Below are positions 52,137 through 61,511 of a DNA stretch of 64,000 nt, in pieces (the first letter of the stretch is position 1; every line of letters starts with the position of its first letter). Made by a program: the position numbers and the translations under genes. Origin of the DNA: Neisseria macacae ATCC 33926 (GTDB lineage Bacteria; Pseudomonadota; Gammaproteobacteria; Burkholderiales; Neisseriaceae); the NCBI RefSeq assembly GCF_022749495.1, contig NZ_CP094241.1, forward strand, positions 434,001 to 498,000, written 5' to 3'. The notes beneath the pieces were generated by a model, which made no database searches, had not been told where the DNA came from, and worked only from the letters and a program-made list of their open reading frames with translations.

Positions 52137-54179
52137 ATGATGACGCCCGAAACCCAGAAACAGCTCAAAATTACCGACGTTTCCGCCAAGAAGCTCGACA
52201 AACTCAACCTCAACACCGCATGGGATTTGGTGTTGCATCTGCCGCTGCGTTACGAGGACGAGACGCACATCATGCCGATTAAGGATGCGCCGATCGGCGT
52301 GCCGTGTCAGGTCGAGGGTGAAGTTATCCATCAGGAAGTAACGTTCAAACCGCGCAAGCAGCTGATTGTCCAAATCGCCGACGGTTCCGGCAGCGTCCTT
52401 TTTCTGCGTTTCATACACTTTTACGCCAGCCATCAGAAGCAGATGGCGGTCGGCAAACGCATCCGCGCCGTGGGCGAAATCAAACACGGGTTTTACGGCG
52501 ACGAGATGATTCATCCTAAAATCCGCGATGCCGAGAGCAGCGGTTTGGCGGAAAGCCTCACGCCCGTCTATCCGACTGTAAACGGCTTGAACCAGCCCAC
52601 TTTGCGCCGCATCATCCAGACGGCGTTGGATGTTACGCCGCTGCACGACACGCTGCCCGATGCCTTATTGGGCCGTCTGAAACTGCCGCACCTCGCCGAA
52701 AGCCTGCGCCTTTTGCATTCGCCGCCGCCGAGTTTCACCATCCACCAGCTTTCCGACGGCGCGCTGCCTGCATGGCAGCGGCTCAAATTCGACGAACTTT
52801 TGGCGCAACAGCTTTCCATGCGGCTGGCGCGGCAGAAGCGCGTCAGCGGCACGGCGGCGGCATTGGGCGGCGACGGCACGTTGACCCAAGCCCTGCGCCA
52901 CGCCCTGCCGTTTGCCCTGACCGATGCGCAAGAAAGGGTCGTGTCCGAAATCCGCCGCGACATGGCGCAAACCCACCCCATGCACCGCCTGCTGCAAGGC
53001 GATGTTGGCAGCGGCAAAACCATCGTCGCCGCCTTGTCCGCGCTGACCGCCATCGAATCCGGCGCGCAGGCGGCCGTGATGGCGCCGACCGAAATCCTTG
53101 CCGAACAGCATTTCATCAAGTTCAAACAATGGCTCGAACCTTTAGGACTCGAAGTCGTCTGGCTCTCCGGCAGCCAGCGCAAAAAAGCCAAAGACGAAGC
53201 CAAAGCCAAACTCGCCGACGGCACCGTCAAAATCGCCGTCGGCACGCACGCCCTGTTTTCAGACGACGTCGAGTTTCAAAATCTGGGCTTGGTGATTGTG
53301 GACGAACAACACCGCTTCGGCGTCGCCCAACGCCTCGCCCTCAAAAACAAAGGGCGCGACGTCCATCAGTTAATGATGTCCGCCACGCCCATCCCGCGCA
53401 CGCTCGCCATGAGTTTTTTCGCCGACTTGGACGTGTCCGTCATCGACGAATTGCCGCCCGGGCGCACCCCGATTAAAACCCGCCTCGTCAACAATATCCG
53501 CCGCACCGAAGTCGAAGGCTTCGTCCTCAACATCTGCCGCAAAGGGCAGCAGGCATACTGGGTCTGCCCGCTGATTGAAGAAAGCGAAACCCTGCAACTG
53601 CAAACAGCTACCGAAACCCTCGAGCAGCTTCAGGCGGCATTGCCCGAACTCAACATCGGCTTGGTACACGGGCGCATGAAAGCCGCCGAAAAAGCCGAAG
53701 TCATGGCGGAGTTTGCCGCAGGCCGTCTGAACGTCTTGGTTGCCACCACCGTCATCGAAGTCGGCGTAGATGTGCCCAATGCCGCCCTGATGGTGATCGA
53801 ACACTCCGAACGCATGGGCTTGGCGCAGCTTCACCAATTACGCGGGCGGGTAGGGCGCGGCGCGGCAGAAAGCGTGTGCGTCCTCCTGTTTGCCGAACCT
53901 TTGAGCGAACTCGCTAAAGCTCGGCTGAAAGTCATCTACGAACACACCGACGGCTTCGAAATCGCCCGCCAAGACCTCAACATACGCGGCCCCGGCGAAT
54001 TTCTCGGTGCGCGCCAAAGCGGCGTCCCCATGCTGCGCTTCGCCAATCTTGAAGAAGACCTACACCTCTTGGAACAAGCGCGCGAAATCGCCCCAATGCT
54101 GATTGAACAAAACCCCGAAATCGTCGAAGCGCATCTGGCAAGGTGGCTTGTCAGCAGGGAAGGATATTTGGGCGTGTGA
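52137..54179 (+). CDS. recG: ATP-dependent DNA helicase RecG
   Basis: The protein has 680 residues from the ATG at 52137 (or the adjacent ATG at 52140), with AAAGGAC upstream. An N-terminal wedge/OB domain (about 20-150) for branched DNA is followed by the superfamily 2 helicase core with Walker A GDVGSGKT (about 288), DEQH box (VDEQHRFG, about 387), SATPIPRT and the C-terminal QLRGRVGRG. It remodels stalled forks and Holliday junctions. Length is standard. DUS of both GTCG and GCCG types lie within it. Confidence 0.97.
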   Translation: MMTPETQKQLKITDVSAKKLDKLNLNTAWDLVLHLPLRYEDETHIMPIKDAPIGVPCQVEGEVIHQEVTFKPRKQLIVQIADGSGSVLFLRFIHFYASHQKQMAVGKRIRAVGEIKHGFYGDEMIHPKIRDAESSGLAESLTPVYPTVNGLNQPTLRRIIQTALDVTPLHDTLPDALLGRLKLPHLAESLRLLHSPPPSFTIHQLSDGALPAWQRLKFDELLAQQLSMRLARQKRVSGTAAALGGDGTLTQALRHALPFALTDAQERVVSEIRRDMAQTHPMHRLLQGDVGSGKTIVAALSALTAIESGAQAAVMAPTEILAEQHFIKFKQWLEPLGLEVVWLSGSQRKKAKDEAKAKLADGTVKIAVGTHALFSDDVEFQNLGLVIVDEQHRFGVAQRLALKNKGRDVHQLMMSATPIPRTLAMSFFADLDVSVIDELPPGRTPIKTRLVNNIRRTEVEGFVLNICRKGQQAYWVCPLIEESETLQLQTATETLEQLQAALPELNIGLVHGRMKAAEKAEVMAEFAAGRLNVLVATTVIEVGVDVPNAALMVIEHSERMGLAQLHQLRGRVGRGAAESVCVLLFAEPLSELAKARLKVIYEHTDGFEIARQDLNIRGPGEFLGARQSGVPMLRFANLEEDLHLLEQAREIAPMLIEQNPEIVEAHLARWLVSREGYLGV

Positions 54180-54207
54180 GGTCGTCTGAAAAGGCTTTGC
54201 CTGCGGA

Positions 54208-54363
54208 TATAGTGGATTAACTTTAAACCAGAACGGCGTTACCTCGCCTTAGCTCAAAGAGAACGATTTTCTAAGGTGCTGAAGCACCAAGTGAATCGGT
54301 TCCGTACTATCTGTACTGTCTGCGGCTTCGTCGCCTTGTCCTGATTTTTGTTAATCCACTATA
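54208..54363. repeat. Correia repeat element (full-length, 156 bp)
   Basis: It begins TATAGTGGATTAACTTTAAA and ends TTAATCCACTATA with the complete interior. The right arm differs slightly (GATTTTTGTTAATCC). Orientation is as the copy at 15272. It follows recG. Confidence 0.92.
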
Positions 54364-54429
54364 ATGAACAAGGGATGCATGATCGCGCCCCTTGTTGTGC
54401 GTTTGAAGGAAAGGGAGATGGTTCCACAC

Positions 54430-54466
54430 AAAAAGGTCGTCTGAAAACTTTTTCAGACGACCTTTT
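54430..54466. terminator. DUS hairpin between convergent recG and rhlE
   Basis: AAAAAGGTCGTCTGAAAA and its inverse are separated by only a few bases and end in TTTT. With the Correia element it fills the 307-bp gap. Confidence 0.85.
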
Positions 54467-54486
54467 AGACTTTATAGAGAACAGAT

Positions 54487-55902
54487 TTATTTCGTGCCGT
54501 AATTGGGTTGCAGCAGGGCGCAGGGTTGGCGTTCCCTGCGGCTGCGGCGGCTTCGTCCGGCGATGGTGCCGCAGGCGGCGCCGGGATCAGCTTTGTCCGC
54601 TTGGGGGGATTTGTCGCCGCGGTCATTACGCTCGTTACGTTCATTGCGTTCGCTGCGGTTGTTCCGTTCGGAACGGTTTCTGTCGCTGCCGCGGCTGCGT
54701 GTTGGGGCGGCTTGGGTGTCTGCGGCGGCATCGCCGTCGGCGTCCGCGCCCCACCAGTTCGGCTCGAAGCCTTCGATGCGTTCGACTGCCAAGTCGTTGC
54801 CGGTCAGCTCTTTGATGGCTTCAAACATTTTCTGTTCGGTTTTATCCATCAGGGAAATGGCGACGCCGTCCGCGCCTGCTCTGCCGGTGCGTCCGATGCG
54901 GTGGACGTAGTCTTCGGGCTGGGTCGGCAGTTCGTAGTTGATGACGAAGGGCAGCTCGGCGATGTCCAGTCCGCGTGCAGCGACGTCGGTGGCAACAAGA
55001 ACGCGCAGGCTGCCTTCTTTGAAGGCGTTGAGGGTTTCGAGACGGCTTTGCTGGGATTTGTCGCCGTGGATGGATTGGGCGGCGAGGTTGCGGCGCATGA
55101 GGTCGCGGGTCACTTGGTCGACGCTTTGTTTGGTTTTGCAGAATACGATGACTTGGTTCATCTGCAAATCGACAATCAGCCGCTCTAAAAGATTGCGTTT
55201 TTTGAGTGCGTCAACGGCGATGATGTGCTGCTCGACATTGGCGCTGGTGGTGTTTTGCGCGGCGACTTCGACGATTTCGGGCGCATTCATGAAGTCTTTG
55301 GCGAGTTTGCGGATGGGCGGGGCAAACGTTGCGGAAAAGAGTAGGGTTTGGCGTGGCTTGGGCAGCATCTGCATGATTTTGCGGATGTCGTCGATGAAAC
55401 CCATATCCAACATACGGTCGGCTTCGTCGAGGACGACGATTTCGACTTTATTTAGGTTGATGTTTTTCTGTTTGACGTGGTCAAGCAGCCGGCCGACGGT
55501 GGCGACGACGATTTCGCAGCCGGCGCGCAGGTCGGCGGTTTGTTTGTCCATGTTGACGCCGCCGAAAAGGACGGTGTGCCGCAACGGCAGGTTTTTGATG
55601 TAACCCTGCACGTTTTGGTCGATTTGGTCGGCAAGTTCGCGCGTTGGGGTCAATACGAGCATACGCACGGGGTGCATCGCGGGCGAGGTACTGGAAGTGG
55701 CGTAGCGTTTGAGGCGTTCCAGGCTGGGCAGCATAAAGGCGGCGGTTTTTCCTGTGCCGGTTTGGGCGGCGGCGAGCAAGTCGTGGCCGGCGAGTGCTTT
55801 GGGGATGGCGGCGGCTTGGATGGGCGTCGGGTTTTCATAACCTTGTTCGGTCAGCGCGGAAACGATTTCGCTGCCAAGCCCGAGTGAGGCGAATGGATTC
55901 AT
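54487..55902 (-). CDS. rhlE: DEAD-box RNA helicase, RhlE type
   Basis: The protein has 471 residues. The Q motif NPTPIQAAAIP, motif I AQTGTGKT (46-53), DEAD (159-162), SAT and HRIGRTGR are all present, and the order matches RhlE-type ATP-dependent RNA helicases that remodel ribosome precursors and mRNA. The C-terminal 80 residues are low-complexity and Arg/Asn/Glu/Asp rich (for example RSERNNRSERNERNERND), probably an RNA-binding tail, encoded by short imperfect nucleotide repeats that could vary in number. Confidence 0.92.
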   Translation of the reverse strand: MNPFASLGLGSEIVSALTEQGYENPTPIQAAAIPKALAGHDLLAAAQTGTGKTAAFMLPSLERLKRYATSSTSPAMHPVRMLVLTPTRELADQIDQNVQGYIKNLPLRHTVLFGGVNMDKQTADLRAGCEIVVATVGRLLDHVKQKNINLNKVEIVVLDEADRMLDMGFIDDIRKIMQMLPKPRQTLLFSATFAPPIRKLAKDFMNAPEIVEVAAQNTTSANVEQHIIAVDALKKRNLLERLIVDLQMNQVIVFCKTKQSVDQVTRDLMRRNLAAQSIHGDKSQQSRLETLNAFKEGSLRVLVATDVAARGLDIAELPFVINYELPTQPEDYVHRIGRTGRAGADGVAISLMDKTEQKMFEAIKELTGNDLAVERIEGFEPNWWGADADGDAAADTQAAPTRSRGSDRNRSERNNRSERNERNERNDRGDKSPQADKADPGAACGTIAGRSRRSRRERQPCALLQPNYGTK

Positions 55903-56361
55903 GGCGGTATCTTTCTGTCCGGACGGGATGCGGAATACCGCATGGGGTCGTCTGAAACGGGAGGATGTTTTGATTGTGTGTTCGGTAGGATGCCGCCGGC
56001 AAAGTGTGCGGCCGGTTTACGGCAAACCGCAGAAGTGGGGATGTGGTCTCTGCGGTATGGAAAGGTAAGCGGGATTATGCCATAAAACCCTTGCGCCGCC
56101 CAACGGCAGGCGGTCGGGGCATGGTTGTTCGACTGCGTTGCCGAGTCGGTAAGGGGATTTTTTACATTGTCATGCCGGCGGCGTTTATGTCCCTTAAATT
56201 TTTGAAACCGCTTATCATTTCCTGACGGCATTTACTGTCATAGTTCAAACTTATCGAAAACTTTCATATGTAAATGAAACTAAATCGTACTGATGGGACT
56301 CTGTTTTGAGACAGACGCAAATTTGCGCTGTAAACCATCAATCACAATAGGAATATACGAC
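55903..56361. other. Divergent region between rhlE and a lipoprotein gene
   Basis: The 459 bp hold a lone DUS (GGGTCGTCTGAA, about 55946-55957) and otherwise no recognisable repeats, RNA genes or supported reading frames. Confidence 0.5.
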
Positions 56362-56610
56362 ATGAAAACTTTATTGATCGCCGTTGCCGCTGCAAGCCTG
56401 ATGCTGGGTGCCTGCTCTAGCAGCAAAACTACTGAAGAAGCTAAAACCCCTAGCGTAAGCGTTGAAGAGGCAATCGCTCAATGTCAACAAGCTTCCGGTG
56501 CAAACCAAGACCGCGCCGTGTTCGATGCCTGTATGAAAGACAAAGGCTACCAACGCAGCGCCGCTGAAGGCGCAGCCGCTGCCGCTGCTTCTGCACCTGC
56601 CGCACAATAA
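56362..56610 (+). CDS. Small Ala-rich lipoprotein
   Basis: The protein has 82 residues. The lipoprotein signal ends with the lipobox LGAC (Cys18). The mature part has a Lys/Thr/Glu-rich linker, a pair of cysteines (IAQCQQASG and FDACMKDKGY) and a C-terminal poly-Ala tail. The pattern CQQ..FDACMKDKGY is found in small Neisseria envelope proteins of unknown role. The ATG at 56362 is chosen for its complete signal peptide, with AGGAA upstream. Confidence 0.8.
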   Translation: MKTLLIAVAAASLMLGACSSSKTTEEAKTPSVSVEEAIAQCQQASGANQDRAVFDACMKDKGYQRSAAEGAAAAAASAPAAQ

Positions 56611-56729
56611 GCACAGCTAGGAATTATTGATGTATCACCCGATCTGTTCGGGGTCATACATCAACAATTTCTCGCCATGCTTGTTCCGCCTGATTCCATT
56701 CACTCCCGGAAGGTAGGGCGGGCGCAAAC

Positions 56730-56768
56730 GGAAAGGTCGTCTGAAAACAGTTTTCAGACGACCTTTCC
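56730..56768. terminator. DUS hairpin between convergent lipoprotein gene and grxB
   Basis: GGAAAGGTCGTCTGAAAAC and its exact inverse are separated by very few bases. Confidence 0.82.
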
Positions 56769-56795
56769 GTTTGTTTTATCCGGCGGATTCGGTTA

Positions 56796-57437
56796 TTACA
56801 AGGCGCGGTCGAAATACAGTGGCACACCCGATGCTTCGCTCATGCGCAGCAGGTAGTCCATAACCTTCTGCGGCCACTCGACGCCGCGCACAACGGTCAG
56901 GTTGCGCAATATCGGGAACACCAACACGTCTTCCATACCGGCTTCACCGTTCAAGCCTGCGCCGCCTTCGGTCATCAGCGTTTCCAGTTCCGCCAAATCC
57001 TCGTGCAGCCGTTCCACATATTGACCGGTTTTGTCCAAATTGGTGGCAAAGCTGCCGATGTTTTTCTCTTTTTTGTCCGTGAAATATTTCACCGCTTCCG
57101 GCGTTTCAAATTCGGGCAAACCGATTTTCACGACGCGCGGATGGACGAGTTTGGTGTTGTAGCCGCCCACGTTGTCAAACCACGCCTGTATTTCCGGGCG
57201 GATTTCATTTTTCAGACGACCCTCGCGGTCAAGATAGCGGACAACGTCCAAACTCTCGCCCATAAACGAACCGTCTTCTTTTTGCAGGATAGGCACTTGT
57301 TTTGCGCCAATCATGCCGATGGGCGTCGCCTCGTCGTCATTTGCCAGCACGACTTCTTCAACGTCCGCGCCCAACAGCCCCGCCGCCATCCGCGCCCGCA
57401 CGCAATAGGGGCAATGGTCGTAGTAATACAGTTTCAT
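56796..57437 (-). CDS. grxB: Glutaredoxin 2
   Basis: The protein has 213 residues, the two-domain glutaredoxin-2 type: an N-terminal thioredoxin-fold domain with the redox motif CPYC (residues about 9-12) and a C-terminal GST-like helical domain. It reduces disulfides and glutathionylated proteins in the cytoplasm. The ATG at 57437 is preceded by GGAGG. An in-frame DUS of the GGTCG type encodes Gly-Arg-Leu-Lys near residue 72. Confidence 0.92.
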   Translation of the reverse strand: MKLYYYDHCPYCVRARMAAGLLGADVEEVVLANDDEATPIGMIGAKQVPILQKEDGSFMGESLDVVRYLDREGRLKNEIRPEIQAWFDNVGGYNTKLVHPRVVKIGLPEFETPEAVKYFTDKKEKNIGSFATNLDKTGQYVERLHEDLAELETLMTEGGAGLNGEAGMEDVLVFPILRNLTVVRGVEWPQKVMDYLLRMSEASGVPLYFDRAL

Positions 57438-57543
57438 TAAAAATCCTCCGAAAATGGGTTTGATTGGGCAAAGGCCGTCTGAATGCCTCACGCAAAAGGA
57501 TTATCCTGCCAAATATCTTTGGAAGCCATATCTGATAACGTGT

Positions 57544-58005
57544 TTATACGGCCGGGATATATGCAGTATTTTCTCCGGGCAGTATAACCGATGTTGAAAT
57601 TTCCGTCGGATACACGACATCAGCGGCTGTCTCTGCTGAAATTTCACCTGCCAACTCATTGTAAATTCCTTTGTCGTTTTGGAAATCAATATCGGCAACC
57701 TTGCGCCTTTCCCCGTTTTCCAAAACCACTTCTGATTCAAATAATATTTTATTATCGGCTTCATCTTTCAGATTGATTTCTGCAAAATCCAAAGAGATCG
57801 ACTGGATATCCCAGTCGGACAATAGAGAAAGCTCTCCTTCCTCCGTTTTCCCGTTACTGTTTTCGTCATGCCAGATTCTTAGCTCGCCCCACAATTCATC
57901 ATATTGATTAATGATATTATTATTGTCGCTGTCCAAATCTTTCAAAGCTTCTACGCCGTTTTCTGCGCGCTTGCCGTCAGACATAACTGTTGCCTCACCA
58001 AACAT
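57544..58005 (-). pseudogene. Fragment of an RTX/FrpC-like toxin gene
   Basis: The reading frame of 153 codons resembles an internal part of large RTX proteins of the FrpA/FrpC kind: NDGTEMFGEATVMSDG, then DLDSDNNNIINQYDELWGELRIWHDENSNGK. These are the acidic calcium-binding repeats with Asp at alternating positions. The in-frame reading continues 5' only to V-N-D-G-T-E (58006-58023), where it meets the end of the next gene. No signal, self-processing module or glycine-rich nonapeptides remain, so this is a truncated remnant. An ATG at 58005 exists but has no proper ribosome binding site. The C-terminal half (from about residue 100) is not recognised. It is AT-rich with AG-type DUS nearby. 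Confidence 0.6.
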
Positions 58006-58019
58006 CTCCGTTCCGTCGT

Positions 58020-58811
58020 TTACTTGGTGATAAAATAATTTTTTTTATATTGAATATAAGATATTTCCTTGCTACATCTCATATTTTCTTGGTTATCATG
58101 CATAAAGTATAGAGATACACTATCATGAATAGACAATCTTGCATGAAAATTCTTAATATGACCGTTGTTGTCAATAGCCTCTAATGATTTTTCTAAGTTG
58201 TCAATATCCTTTAATGATTTTCCAAAACTTACAGCAGAATCAGAACAAAATATCGGTCTAAACATTGGATGCCAACCAATGCTTGGCAGGGGCAAATCCT
58301 CGGGATAACGGTTGTCAGGAAACAGCGAACGGTAATGCTTTAAATAATCAGGCGTTGCTTCGATTTCTAAAAAAGTACTGCCGTTGTAGTTGGTCTGATG
58401 CACTACCGTAAAGCCGTCGGTCGGCCGTTTTAGCTTACGCCGCCTGTGTTTGAGCCATTTTTGCCGCTCTGCCTTGTCTTTCCATCTGAGTACCGCCTGT
58501 TTTTCTCCGTCAGGCCGCAAACGGCCGGAAAGCCGCAGATAGCGCCGGTACACGGGAATCTGCCACTTTTTCGCTAAATCTTCAGGCGGCATATCAAGCA
58601 AACAGGCACTATGCACCGTGCCTGCCATCTGCCTGAACAAACTCTCGAAGCTATTTACAGGATAAAGCTGCCCGCAGCCCGTTGCGTCATCCGCATATGC
58701 TTGAGAAACAGAGACCGTCTGAATGCCGCTATCGGCATGAGACAAAATGGGCAGCAACATGGCCGGCCACAACAAAGCAGCTAAAAATTTCACACTCATC
58801 TCCTTCTTCAT
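58020..58811 (-). CDS. Secreted protein of unknown function next to the RTX fragment
   Basis: The protein has about 263 residues from the ATG at 58811 (MKKEMSVKF). A signal peptide follows (hydrophobic to about 23, cleavage after SHA). The mature protein is basic in the middle (HRRRKLKRPTDG) and has three cysteines. The motifs TDGFTVVHQTNYNGSTFLEIE and PSIGWHPMFRPIFCSD are not known to me. Other in-frame starts (58799, 58829, 58844) are possible; 58811 and 58799 both keep the signal peptide. It overlaps or abuts the RTX fragment at 58020. The gene is AT-rich. Function unknown; a partner of the lost RTX protein is possible. Confidence 0.65.
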   Translation of the reverse strand: MKKEMSVKFLAALLWPAMLLPILSHADSGIQTVSVSQAYADDATGCGQLYPVNSFESLFRQMAGTVHSACLLDMPPEDLAKKWQIPVYRRYLRLSGRLRPDGEKQAVLRWKDKAERQKWLKHRRRKLKRPTDGFTVVHQTNYNGSTFLEIEATPDYLKHYRSLFPDNRYPEDLPLPSIGWHPMFRPIFCSDSAVSFGKSLKDIDNLEKSLEAIDNNGHIKNFHARLSIHDSVSLYFMHDNQENMRCSKEISYIQYKKNYFITK

Positions 58812-59020
58812 AAAAATTATTACTTGCATTGATATTATTTCCAATATTTTTTCACTGCAAGCACATTTACACGCTAATTGTTTGTTTTATTTTGATGTTT
58901 ATATGTTATTGCAAGTTGGGTAGCCCAGGCCGTCTGAAACATGCTTTGTCGCAAAATACGGGCAAGCTGCTACAATACAGCCGCTATGTCGAAACAAAAC
59001 AAACGGAGAAACGGCACGCC

Positions 59021-61234
59021 ATGAGCAACACACGACAAACACCGGAAATCCCCGCCGCACCGCTGCAAGAATCCCGCGCGTGGTTTGACGCGCACACCGC
59101 CGGTTTGCCCGAACCTGCGCAAAAGCTGCTTCAGACGGCCTTGTCGCTGGCCGAGACGCATTATCCTGCCGATGCGGCCACGCCTGCGGGCGAGCCGCTT
59201 TTGGCGCACCTTTTGGGTGCGGCGCGTATGGTGAACGAATTGGATTTGCTGCCCGATGCGGTGGCCGCCACGCTTTTGGCCGACATCGTGCGTTTTGTGC
59301 CCGACTGGCGCGAGCTGCTCACGGAACGCTGCAACAGCACCGTCGCCGAGCTGGTCAAAGGTGTGGACGAAGTGCAGAAGCTCACCCACTTTGCCCGTGT
59401 GGACAGCCTTGCCACGCCTGAAGAGCGCGCCCAACAGGCGGAAACCATGCGTAAAATGCTGCTGGCGATGGTAACTGACATCCGCGTCGTGTTGATCAAG
59501 CTCGCCATGCGTACCCGCACCATGCAGTTTCTCAGCAATATCCCCGACAGCCCCGAAAAACGCGCCGTCGCCAAAGAAACCCTCGACATCTTCGCCCCGC
59601 TCGCCAACCGTCTGGGCGTGTGGCAGCTCAAATGGCAGCTCGAAGACCTCGGCTTCCGCCATCAAGAACCCGAAAAATACCGCGAAATCGCGCTGCTTTT
59701 GGACGAAAAACGCACCGAACGCCTCGAATACATCGAAAACTTCCTCAACATCCTGCGCGGCGAGCTCAAAAAATACAACGTCCATTTTGAAGTCGCCGGT
59801 CGTCCGAAACACATCTACTCCATTTACAAAAAAATGGTGAAGAAAAAACTCAGCTTTGACGGGTTGTTCGACATCCGCGCCGTGCGGATTTTGGTCGATA
59901 CCGTTCCCGAGTGTTACACCACGCTGGGTATCGTCCACAGCCTTTGGCAGCCCATTCCCGGCGAGTTCGACGACTACATCGCCAACCCCAAAGGCAACGG
60001 CTATAAAAGTTTGCACACCGTCATCGTCGGCCCGGAAGACAAAGGCGTGGAAGTGCAAATCCGCACCTTCGATATGCACCAATTCAACGAATTCGGTGTC
60101 GCCGCCCACTGGCGTTACAAAGAGGGCGGCAAGGGCGATTCCGCCTACGAGCAGAAAATCGCCTGGTTGCGCCAACTCTTGGACTGGCGCGAAAACATGG
60201 CGGAAAGCGGCAAGGAAGACCTCGCCGCCGCCTTCAAAACCGAGCTTTTCAACGACACGATTTACGTCCTGACCCCGCACGGCAAAGTCCTCTCCCTGCC
60301 CACCGGCGCCACCCCCATCGACTTCGCCTACGCCTTACACAGCAGCATTAGCGACCGCTGCCGCGGCGCGAAAGTCGAAGGGCAAATCGTGCCGCTGTCC
60401 ACCCCGCTCGAAAACGGACAGCGCGTCGAAATCATCACCGCTAAAGAAGGGCATCCTTCCGTCAACTGGCTCTACGAAGGCTGGGTCAAATCCAGCAAGG
60501 CAATCAGCAAAATCCGCGCCTACATCCGCCAGCAAAACGCCGACACCGTGCGCGAAGAAGGCCGCGTCCAACTCGACAAACAGCTTACCAAACTCACGCC
60601 CAAACCCAACCTGCAAGAACTTGCCGAAAACCTCGGCTACAAAAAACTCGACGACCTCTACACCGCCGTCGGACAGGGCGAAATTTCCAACCGCGCCATC
60701 CAGAAAGCCTGCGGCACGCTGAACGAACCGCCGCCCGTACCCGTCAGCGAAACCACCATCGTCAAACAGTCCAAAATCAAAAAAGGCGGCAAAACAGGTG
60801 TACTCATCGATGGCGAAGACGGTTTGATGACCACGCTTGCCAAATGCTGCAAACCCGCACCACCCGACGATATTGTCGGCTTCGTTACCCGCGAACGCGG
60901 CATTTCCGTCCACCGCAAAACCTGCCCCTCTTTCCAACACCTCGCCGAACAAGCGCCTGAAAAAGTGTTGGACGCAAGCTGGGCGGCGTTGCAGGAAGGA
61001 CAAGTGTTCGCCGTCGATGTCGAAATCCGCGCTCAGGACCGCTCAGGCCTTTTACGCGACGTATCCGACGCACTCGCCCGCCACAAACTCAACGTTACCG
61101 CCGTGCAAACCCAGTCCCGCGACTTGGAAGCCAGCATGAGGTTCACGCTCGAAGTCAAACAGGTCAACGACCTCCCGCGCGTCCTCGCCAGCCTCGGCGA
61201 TGTCAAAGGCGTGTTGAGCGTCACGCGCTTGTAA
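59021..61234 (+). CDS. relA: GTP pyrophosphokinase RelA
   Basis: The protein has 737 residues from the ATG at 59021, chosen because the longer upstream frame encodes only unstructured and DUS-derived sequence. Order: degenerate hydrolase domain (about 60-190, where the HD pair of SpoT is replaced, AATLLADI), synthetase domain (about 240-370, GRPKHIYSIYKKM and DPIRAVRIL-like FDIRAVRIL), TGS domain (about 409-470) and C-terminal ACT domain (about 660-737). It makes (p)ppGpp in response to uncharged tRNA at the ribosome. The 5' part carries a DUS of the AGGCCG dialect, unlike most genes of the window. Confidence 0.95.
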   Translation: MSNTRQTPEIPAAPLQESRAWFDAHTAGLPEPAQKLLQTALSLAETHYPADAATPAGEPLLAHLLGAARMVNELDLLPDAVAATLLADIVRFVPDWRELLTERCNSTVAELVKGVDEVQKLTHFARVDSLATPEERAQQAETMRKMLLAMVTDIRVVLIKLAMRTRTMQFLSNIPDSPEKRAVAKETLDIFAPLANRLGVWQLKWQLEDLGFRHQEPEKYREIALLLDEKRTERLEYIENFLNILRGELKKYNVHFEVAGRPKHIYSIYKKMVKKKLSFDGLFDIRAVRILVDTVPECYTTLGIVHSLWQPIPGEFDDYIANPKGNGYKSLHTVIVGPEDKGVEVQIRTFDMHQFNEFGVAAHWRYKEGGKGDSAYEQKIAWLRQLLDWRENMAESGKEDLAAAFKTELFNDTIYVLTPHGKVLSLPTGATPIDFAYALHSSISDRCRGAKVEGQIVPLSTPLENGQRVEIITAKEGHPSVNWLYEGWVKSSKAISKIRAYIRQQNADTVREEGRVQLDKQLTKLTPKPNLQELAENLGYKKLDDLYTAVGQGEISNRAIQKACGTLNEPPPVPVSETTIVKQSKIKKGGKTGVLIDGEDGLMTTLAKCCKPAPPDDIVGFVTRERGISVHRKTCPSFQHLAEQAPEKVLDASWAALQEGQVFAVDVEIRAQDRSGLLRDVSDALARHKLNVTAVQTQSRDLEASMRFTLEVKQVNDLPRVLASLGDVKGVLSVTRL

Positions 61235-61242
61235 GGAGGAGC

Positions 61243-61290
61243 AAAAGGTCGTCTGAAAAACGGGTTTCAGGTTTTTCAGACGACCTTTTT
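61243..61290. terminator. DUS hairpin after relA
   Basis: CAAAAGGTCGTCTGAAAAAC and an inverse arm are followed by T5. Confidence 0.85.
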
Positions 61291-61421
61291 GGCGAGTTTG
61301 GTATCGTAATCGACATTGGAAATATCTGTCCTGTCCTTCCTGCTTGTACGGAAATGACGGCAATTTGAGCAGCTTCGATAAATCGCTGTCTGCCTTTTAA
61401 AAACAGCCAAGCTTGTAAATC

Positions 61422-61466
61422 AAAGGTCGTCTGAAAACTGCAATATGCGGTTTCAGACGACCTTTT
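61422..61466. terminator. DUS hairpin between relA and nqrM
   Basis: AAAGGTCGTCTGAAAAC and an inverse arm with TTTT form a second hairpin that probably terminates the converging apbE-nqrM unit. Confidence 0.82.
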
Positions 61467-61511
61467 GTGTTGCCAAGTTCAAAGCAAGGCTGAACCTAAT
61501 TTGGGCGAGAA

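Noticed and set aside
58829..59020. N-terminal extension of RelA
   Set aside because: The extra 64 residues are hydrophobic then DUS-derived and do not resemble RelA; the ATG at 59021 gives the expected length.
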